Positions 59,462-64,000 of a stretch of 64,000 nucleotides of DNA are shown here, in pieces. The notes below the pieces were generated by a model, which saw only the letters and a program-made list of their open reading frames with translations, did not search any database and was not told where the DNA came from. Origin of the DNA: CAWJMF01 sp963843945 (GTDB taxonomy: Bacteria > Vulcanimicrobiota > Vulcanimicrobiia > Vulcanimicrobiales > Vulcanimicrobiaceae); NCBI GenBank assembly GCA_963843945.1, contig CAWJMF010000006.1:310001-374000 (forward strand), in the 5' to 3' direction. The stretch's first letter is position 1. The number at the start of each line of letters is the position of its first letter. The position numbers and the translations under genes are program-made.

Positions 59462-60426
59462 GGCTGCGGCTGTAGGCGGTCTGCTGCGCGGGCCAAGAGC
59501 TGCGTCGCACCACTGACCATGCGCTGAATGACTTCGGCCGCCGGAGGGACGTCGTCGATCAAGTCGACCGCTTCACCGGCGATGACGGCCGCCGTATCGA
59601 AGTCGTTCGCCGCACTCGCGGCGGCATAGCGAGCCGCTTCCTCGTCTTGATGTTGCAAGAGCTCGTTTTCGCGGCCGCGCCAGCGTTCCGAGAACGCGTT
59701 GGACAAGACCCGCCCCGTATACGGCGCCGGCCACACGTTGCGGCGGGCGATGTCGAAGACGACGCTGCGCAGCGTCCGATCGCCTTCTCCGGAAACGATG
59801 CGCCCTTTGGCTTCATCCGAAGCGGCGGCTTCCTGCGTCGCGTAAAAGCGCGTGCCTACGAGGACACCATCCGCCCCCAGCATGAGCGCTGCCGCGAGGC
59901 CGCGAGCGTCCGCCACCCCTCCGGCGGCCGCCACCGGGACGCCACCCGCAACGTCGACGACCGCCGGCACCAGCGCGAACGTGCCGCGCGCGATGCCGTG
60001 GCCGCCGGCTTCCGCGCCCTGAGCGACGAGCAGGTCGGCTCCATTTTCGAGGGCTTCTTTGGCTTGCGCGACCGTTTGGACTTGGCAGACGAGCAGCGCT
60101 CCCGCGTTCTTGATCTTCGCGGCGTGCGGCTCCGGCGTTCCGAACGACAGCATGACCGCCGTGGGTCGTCGCTCGAGCACGAGTTCGAGCAGCTGTGGAC
60201 GCTGCGTCAGGCTCCAGGTGATGAATCCGACACCGACGCGCGCCCCGGCGGCGGCATCCATTTCGCGCAACAGCCAGCGTTCGTCGCGGGCGTACCCGCC
60301 GCCGATGATCCCGAATCCGCCGGCCTCGCTTACGGCCGCCGCCAAGCGCGCGCCGGCGATCGTGTCCATCGGCGCGAGCAAGACGGGGTGCTCGATGCCG
60401 AGCAAGTCGGTAAGACGCGTGCGCAT
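59458..60426 (-). CDS. Nitronate monooxygenase / FabK-like flavoprotein
   Basis: 322 residues. FMN-binding TIM barrel: HPVLLAPMDTIAGARLAAAVSEAGGFGIIGGGY, VLLVCQVQTVAQAKEALENGADLLVAQGAEAGGHG with the active-site histidine, and VPVAAAGGVADARGLAAALMLGADGVLVGTRF. This is the 2-nitropropane dioxygenase family, which covers nitronate monooxygenases and enoyl-ACP reductase II. Neighbours do not decide between them. Start ATG 60426; the solute-binding protein gene lies upstream on the same strand. Confidence 0.85.
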   Translation of the reverse strand: MRTRLTDLLGIEHPVLLAPMDTIAGARLAAAVSEAGGFGIIGGGYARDERWLLREMDAAAGARVGVGFITWSLTQRPQLLELVLERRPTAVMLSFGTPEPHAAKIKNAGALLVCQVQTVAQAKEALENGADLLVAQGAEAGGHGIARGTFALVPAVVDVAGGVPVAAAGGVADARGLAAALMLGADGVLVGTRFYATQEAAASDEAKGRIVSGEGDRTLRSVVFDIARRNVWPAPYTGRVLSNAFSERWRGRENELLQHQDEEAARYAAASAANDFDTAAVIAGEAVDLIDDVPPAAEVIQRMVSGATQLLARAADRLQPQP

Positions 60427-60462
60427 CGTTCGACCTAGCTCCCAACGCAGCGGCGTCGCATC

Positions 60463-61473
60463 CTACCCACCGAGCGGCCCGGCGTACTGCTCGAGTGCGG
60501 CCCAAGCTTTGGCACCGAACTCACCCTTCCACTTGGTGTAGTACGGCTTAAGTCGCGCCTTGAACGACGGGATGTCGCAAGCGTACTGAGCCATCCCCAA
60601 GCGCTTGAGCTTGTCGCTCAGCGAAGCGGTGAGCAGCTGGAAGTCGCGGCGCTGGAGCAGCGCGTACTTGCTGACGTTGCGCGTCACGACGGCTTGAATG
60701 TCGGGCGGCAGCCCGTTCCACATCTCCTGGTTGGCGAGGAACCACCAGCAGCCCCAGGCGTGATTGGAGAAGTTCAGCGTCTTCTGCACCTCGAAGAGGC
60801 GGCTCTGGTTGATGTTGATCAAGGCGTTCTCTTGCGCTTCGACGATGTGCGTTTGAAGTGAGGTATAGAGCTCGCTCACGTTGATTGGCGTCGGCGTTGC
60901 GCCGAGCGTCCGGAAGAGATCGACGAACAGCGGGCTCGAGGGCACGCGGATCTTGAGACCTTCGAGGTCGGCGACGTTGCGCACCGGCTTGTTGGCCGTG
61001 ATCTCGCGGAAGCCGTTGTCCCAAGGATTGGCGAAGGCGTGGATTCCGCGCGCGGCGATCTCATCGCGCACGATCGCGCCGAGCGCGCCGTCCATCGCGG
61101 CAAAGGCCGTCGCCTCGTCCTTGTAGGCGAACGCGACGCCGTCGAGCTGCGCCATCGGCACCACGCCGCCGAGAATCGCACCCGCTTCGGTCAGAAATTG
61201 CAGCGCGCCGCTGCGCAGCTGTGCGACCATCTGCGTATCGCCGCCGAGCTGGCTGTCGGGGAACGTCTGGACCGAAAGGCGCCCGTTCGTCTCGCGCTCG
61301 ACCGCCTTCCACATTTCGACGGCCCGCACGGTGACCGGGCTGCTGACGCTTTGGTCGTTACCGTACTTATATTGGAACTGCGCCGCGCGGGCCGGAGCCC
61401 GGACGACGCCGATACCGGCAAACGCCGTAGCGGTCATCGCCGTGAACGCACTGCGAGAAAGCGGGCGGCCCAT
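60463..61473 (-). CDS. TRAP transporter solute-binding protein (DctP family)
   Basis: 336 residues from ATG 61473 with AAGGAGG seven bases ahead. A signal peptide, probably Tat-independent (SRSAFTAMTATAFAGIGVVRAPARA), then FQYKYGNDQSVSSPVTVRAVEMWKAVERETNGRLSVQTFPDSQLGGDTQMVAQL, GLKIRVPSSPLFVDLFRTLGATPTPINVSELYTSLQTHIVEAQENAL, the standard DctP blocks including the arginine (KIRVP) that binds the carboxylate. The membrane subunits DctQ and DctM are not in the window. Divergent from the CoA-transferase gene; it probably brings in an organic acid. Confidence 0.92.
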   Translation of the reverse strand: MGRPLSRSAFTAMTATAFAGIGVVRAPARAAQFQYKYGNDQSVSSPVTVRAVEMWKAVERETNGRLSVQTFPDSQLGGDTQMVAQLRSGALQFLTEAGAILGGVVPMAQLDGVAFAYKDEATAFAAMDGALGAIVRDEIAARGIHAFANPWDNGFREITANKPVRNVADLEGLKIRVPSSPLFVDLFRTLGATPTPINVSELYTSLQTHIVEAQENALININQSRLFEVQKTLNFSNHAWGCWWFLANQEMWNGLPPDIQAVVTRNVSKYALLQRRDFQLLTASLSDKLKRLGMAQYACDIPSFKARLKPYYTKWKGEFGAKAWAALEQYAGPLGG

Positions 61474-61524
61474 AGGGAGCCTCCTTCCGAGGATTGCTTC
61501 GTTCCGTGCGTACAATACTCGATT

Positions 61525-61557
61525 ATGACGCGGCATCCCGCACGAGCCGGACGTTGA
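61525..61557 (+). CDS. Possible ten-residue leader peptide upstream of the CoA-transferase
   Basis: ATG 61525 encodes MTRHPARAGR and stops at TGA 61555-61557. That TGA overlaps the TTG (61554) proposed as start of the CoA-transferase. TACAAT (61511-61516) lies eight bases ahead of the ATG and could be a -10 box of a leaderless message; no good -35 is visible. Its role is inferred as translational coupling. Confidence 0.25.
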   Translation: MTRHPARAGR

Positions 61558-62717
61558 GCCCGCTCGACGGCATCAAGGTTCTCGAAATCGGCAGCACCGT
61601 CGCCGGGCCGGCCGCCGGCCGGCTCTTGGCCGATTTCGGTGCCGAAGTGATCAAAGTCGAGCCGCCGGAAGGCGACCATTTGCGGACCTGGGGTTCGCCC
61701 GCGCCCGACGGCACGTCTTGGTGGTTCAAGTCGCACAACCGCAACAAAACCTTCGTCACGTTCGACCTGCACGATCCGCTCGACGCGCACCGCGTGCGCG
61801 AGATCGCTTTGCAGTGCGACGTCGTGCTGGAAAATTTCCGGCCCGGAAAACTCGCCGAGTGGGGTCTCGGTTACGAGCAGTTGCGTGCGGAGCGGCCCGG
61901 CATCATCTACGTTTCGATCAGCGGCTACGGCCAGGACGGCCCCTACGCGAAACGGCCGGGCTTCGGCAACATCGCCGAGTGCATGAGCGGGATGCGCTAC
62001 ATGACCGGCTACCCGGACCGGCCGCCGGTGCGCACCGGCATCAGCATCGGCGACGAGATCGCCGGACTCTACGCCGTCGTCGGCACGACGATGGCCCTCC
62101 TGGCGCGCGCGAAGACGGGCCAGGGCGATCACGTCGACGTGTCGCTGGTCGAGAGTTCGCTCAGCCTCATGGAGGCGCTGCTGCCGGAGTTCGTGCACGC
62201 CGGAGCGATCGGCGAGCGCACGGGGAACCGCTTTCTGCGCGCTTCGCCCAACGGGACGTTCCGCACGCGCGACGGCCGCTGGCTCTCGGTGAGCGCGAAC
62301 AGTCAACCGATTTTCCGGCGGCTCTGTACCGTCATGGGTGAGCCGCAGCTGGCCGACGACCCGCGTTACGCCACGAATCAAGCCCGGATCGAGCGCGCCG
62401 AGGACCTCGACGCGATCATCGGCGGCTGGGTCGCCTCGCTCGACCTCGCGGCCGCTACCGCCGCGCTCGTCGCGGCCGACATTCCGACCGGCCCGGTGTA
62501 TTCGATCGCCGATATCGTCGCGGACGAACAAATGCGCGCGCGGGCCGCAACCACCAGCGTGCCCGACGAAAACGACGCGCCGGTCGCAACCTATGCCGTC
62601 GTGCCGCGCTTACGCAATCATCCGGGCGCGCTCCATCACGCGGCCCGCAGCGTGGGCCGCGATCAAGCGGCCGTCACCCATGCGTTCGGCCTGGCTCCCG
62701 AGGAGGTACAACCATGA
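61554..62717 (+). CDS. Class III CoA-transferase (CaiB/BaiF family)
   Basis: 387 residues from TTG 61554; TTG 61494 is an alternative. SPLDGIKVLEIGSTVAGPAAGRLLADFGAEVIKVEPPEGD is the family opening, with QCDVVLENFRPGKLAEWGLGYEQL, ISGYGQDGPYAKRPGFGNIAECMSGMRYMTG, and LVESSLSLMEALLP after it. The catalytic aspartate, usually in the G-x-D segment about residue 170, is likely the one in HVDVSLVES. Moves CoA between carboxylic acids such as succinyl-CoA and a dicarboxylate. Coupled to the HMG-CoA-lyase gene by ATGA. Confidence 0.9.
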   Translation: MSPLDGIKVLEIGSTVAGPAAGRLLADFGAEVIKVEPPEGDHLRTWGSPAPDGTSWWFKSHNRNKTFVTFDLHDPLDAHRVREIALQCDVVLENFRPGKLAEWGLGYEQLRAERPGIIYVSISGYGQDGPYAKRPGFGNIAECMSGMRYMTGYPDRPPVRTGISIGDEIAGLYAVVGTTMALLARAKTGQGDHVDVSLVESSLSLMEALLPEFVHAGAIGERTGNRFLRASPNGTFRTRDGRWLSVSANSQPIFRRLCTVMGEPQLADDPRYATNQARIERAEDLDAIIGGWVASLDLAAATAALVAADIPTGPVYSIADIVADEQMRARAATTSVPDENDAPVATYAVVPRLRNHPGALHHAARSVGRDQAAVTHAFGLAPEEVQP

Positions 62718-63631
62718 ATGCCGCCCAGCGTAACGTGACCCTGCTCGACGTTACGACGCGCGACGGACTGCAAGACGAACCGCGCATCGTCTCGACCGCC
62801 GCCAAACTGGCGATCGTCGAGGCGCTCATCGAGGCGGGGATTTCCGACATCGAGGTCACCTCGTTCGTGCACCCGAAATGGGTTCCGCAACTCGCCGATG
62901 CCGAAGCGCTCGTCTCACTTCTGCCGCAGACCATCCGCTACTCGGCGCTGATCATCAACGAGCGCGGTTTCGAACGGGCCCAGAGTGCCTTCGACGCGGC
63001 CGGCTTCGCGCGCGGTTCGTACGACCTGGTCTTCGTTGCCTCAGCCAGTCCGCGGCATAACAAATCGAACAACAACCGCACGATCCCCGAGACGCTCGAG
63101 TATTTCGACACGATCGGCGCGCGCGCACGCCATGCGGGGATCTCGCTGCACGCTGCGATCGCCTGCAGTTTCGCCTCGCCCTGGCCCGACGAGCGAATTG
63201 CAGTCGCGACCGTCGTCGAGATGGCGCGGCGCTTCGAAGCGGGCGGCTGCAACCTGATCACCCTGGCCGACACCATCGGCAAAGCCGCTCCCGAGACCGT
63301 CGACGCGACGCTCGGCGCGGTGCAAGCCGCAGTCAACATCGAGCTCTCGCTGCACTTTCACGACCTGCGAGGCAGCGCGCTGCCCAACGTCGCGCAGGGC
63401 CTCGAGCGCGGGGTGCGCCGTTTCGAAGGCGTCCTCTCCGGAATCGGCGGCTGCCCCTTCGCTCCCGACGCACCGGGCAACCTCGATCTCGAGAAACTGG
63501 CGCTCTTCGTCGCGCAACGCGGCTTCGCGACCGGCGTCGACCTGCCCAAGCTCGCCGAGGCGCGCGCCGTCCTCCAGCGCGCACTCGACGCCGCCGAGCC
63601 GATCGAACCGCGCCAGCCGCTCGCGATTTAG
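62714..63631 (+). CDS. Hydroxymethylglutaryl-CoA lyase family protein
   Basis: 305 residues. DRE-TIM barrel: LLDVTTRDGLQDEPRIVSTAAKLAIVEALIEAGISDIEVTSFVHPKWVPQLADAEAL, ITLADTIGKAAPETV, LHFHDLRGSALPNVAQGLERGVRRFEGVLSGIGGCPFAPDAPGN, where the cysteine of GIGGCPFAPDAPGN is the catalytic loop cysteine. The usual DRDG is TRDG at residues 15-18. It cleaves HMG-CoA to acetyl-CoA and acetoacetate, or a related acid-CoA. The preceding gene overlaps by four bases, so the pair probably acts in sequence. Confidence 0.92.
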   Translation: MNAAQRNVTLLDVTTRDGLQDEPRIVSTAAKLAIVEALIEAGISDIEVTSFVHPKWVPQLADAEALVSLLPQTIRYSALIINERGFERAQSAFDAAGFARGSYDLVFVASASPRHNKSNNNRTIPETLEYFDTIGARARHAGISLHAAIACSFASPWPDERIAVATVVEMARRFEAGGCNLITLADTIGKAAPETVDATLGAVQAAVNIELSLHFHDLRGSALPNVAQGLERGVRRFEGVLSGIGGCPFAPDAPGNLDLEKLALFVAQRGFATGVDLPKLAEARAVLQRALDAAEPIEPRQPLAI

Positions 63632-63726
63632 CCGTCGTTCTTCAAAGCTGCCGCCACGGCGGGAGCTTCTTGCAGCAGTACGAAGTGGCGGACCCACATC
63701 CCACTTCGCTTATTGAGGACGGCACG

Positions 63727-63999
63727 ATGCTCGTTTCCATGCCGCTCGGCCGACGTTTGGCCTTTGCTGCGGCGTTGATTGTCTCAGGTTTGACGGGATC
63801 GATTCTGACGGGAACCGCGATGGCCGAGCAGGGGAACATGGTCAACGCTCGGCGGTCGCTTCACCAAGCCTACAACTACCTCCAGCAGGCGACGCCTGAC
63901 AAGGGCGGCCACCGCGAAAACGCCATGAACCTCATCCAGCAAGCGATTGTAGAAGTAAACCGAGGCATCGGCTACGCGAACAATCACGGCGGCGGCTAG
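63727..63999 (+). CDS. Small secreted helical protein
   Basis: 90 residues from ATG 63727, ending at the right edge with TAG 63997-63999. A signal peptide (LAFAAALIVSGLTGSILTGTAMA) and then two helices: NARRSLHQAYNYLQQATPDKGGHRENAMNLIQQAIVEVNRGI. The 'AxxxLxxAxxDKGGHRxxAxxxIxxAIxxVxxGI' pattern recurs in small secreted proteins of many soil bacteria; function unknown. Single gene after the catabolic pair; GAGG lies nine bases before the start. Confidence 0.7.
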   Translation: MLVSMPLGRRLAFAAALIVSGLTGSILTGTAMAEQGNMVNARRSLHQAYNYLQQATPDKGGHRENAMNLIQQAIVEVNRGIGYANNHGGG

Positions 64000-64000
64000 G

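Noticed and set aside
1..64000. CRISPR array, prophage, insertion sequence or integrase
   Set aside because: No direct-repeat/spacer pattern and no transposase, integrase or structural phage gene was seen on either strand.

Overview
The window is a 64 kb piece of a GC-rich bacterial chromosome, densely coded on both strands. I saw no rRNA, tRNA, CRISPR array, transposase or phage gene. Housekeeping genes (lysS, greA, rplM-rpsI, rpsF-ssb, apt-rel, secD-secF) lie between secreted proteins of unknown function and a large locus of flagellar-type export genes. The best sigma70-like promoter (TTGACA-17-TAGAAT, before rplM) and the start/stop overlaps (ATGA, GTGA, TTGA) are ordinary bacterial signals. 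Composition and gene content would suit a poorly cultivated high-GC lineage such as Eremiobacterota (WPS-2). That is a guess from general character, not a demonstrated placement.

Layout. 0-2 kb: glutamine synthetase with two frame breaks and a GIN-domain secreted protein. 2-9 kb: a MalT/BTAD-type regulator, an NmrA-like oxidoreductase, and divergent AraC and MmyB-like regulators. 9-12 kb: Asp-box propeller, MoaD/ThiS-like protein and beta-carbonic anhydrase in one coupled unit. 12-19 kb: TraB/GumN, isochorismatase-like hydrolase, lipase, alpha/beta hydrolase, AraC and VOC genes, and an Abi-C protein next to a truncated AraC gene. 19-23 kb: rpsF-ssb, then apt followed by rel with nine apparent single-base insertions. 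23-31 kb: C11 peptidase, HIRAN-RecQ helicase, secD-secF, a Fur-type regulator and a secreted hydrolase.

31.4-45.3 kb, minus strand: a compact, mostly overlapping operon flgC-fliE-fliF-fliH-fliI-(lytic transglycosylase)-(aspartyl protease)-(unknown)-flgF/G-fliM-like-fliN-fliP-metF-fliQ-fliR-flhB-flhA. It holds the type III export gate, ATPase, MS ring, inner rod and C-ring parts. I find no flagellin, hook, cap, stator, FlgB/FlgD, FliJ, FliO or FliL gene. FliF ends in a piece of the FliG middle domain, and no FliG torque domain is visible. This locus is my main candidate for an unusual system: either a reduced flagellum whose other parts lie elsewhere, or a flagellum-derived secretion machine.

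45-64 kb: small secreted and DUF proteins, a helical-repeat protein, a GAF-PAS-adenylate cyclase, ribosomal proteins L13/S9, truA, DUF5069, lysS (probable N-terminal frameshift), greA, an amino-acid permease, an acyl-ACP-reductase-like oxidoreductase with OsmC and quinate-dehydrogenase-like neighbours, and nitronate monooxygenase. A TRAP solute-binding protein is divergent from a CoA-transferase/HMG-CoA-lyase pair that looks like an organic-acid catabolic module. The window ends with a small secreted helical protein.

Twelve single-base indels are inferred in three conserved housekeeping genes (glnA 2, rel 9, lysS 1). Their flanks still code well in shifted frames, so consensus error is the first explanation, but the clustering should be checked.
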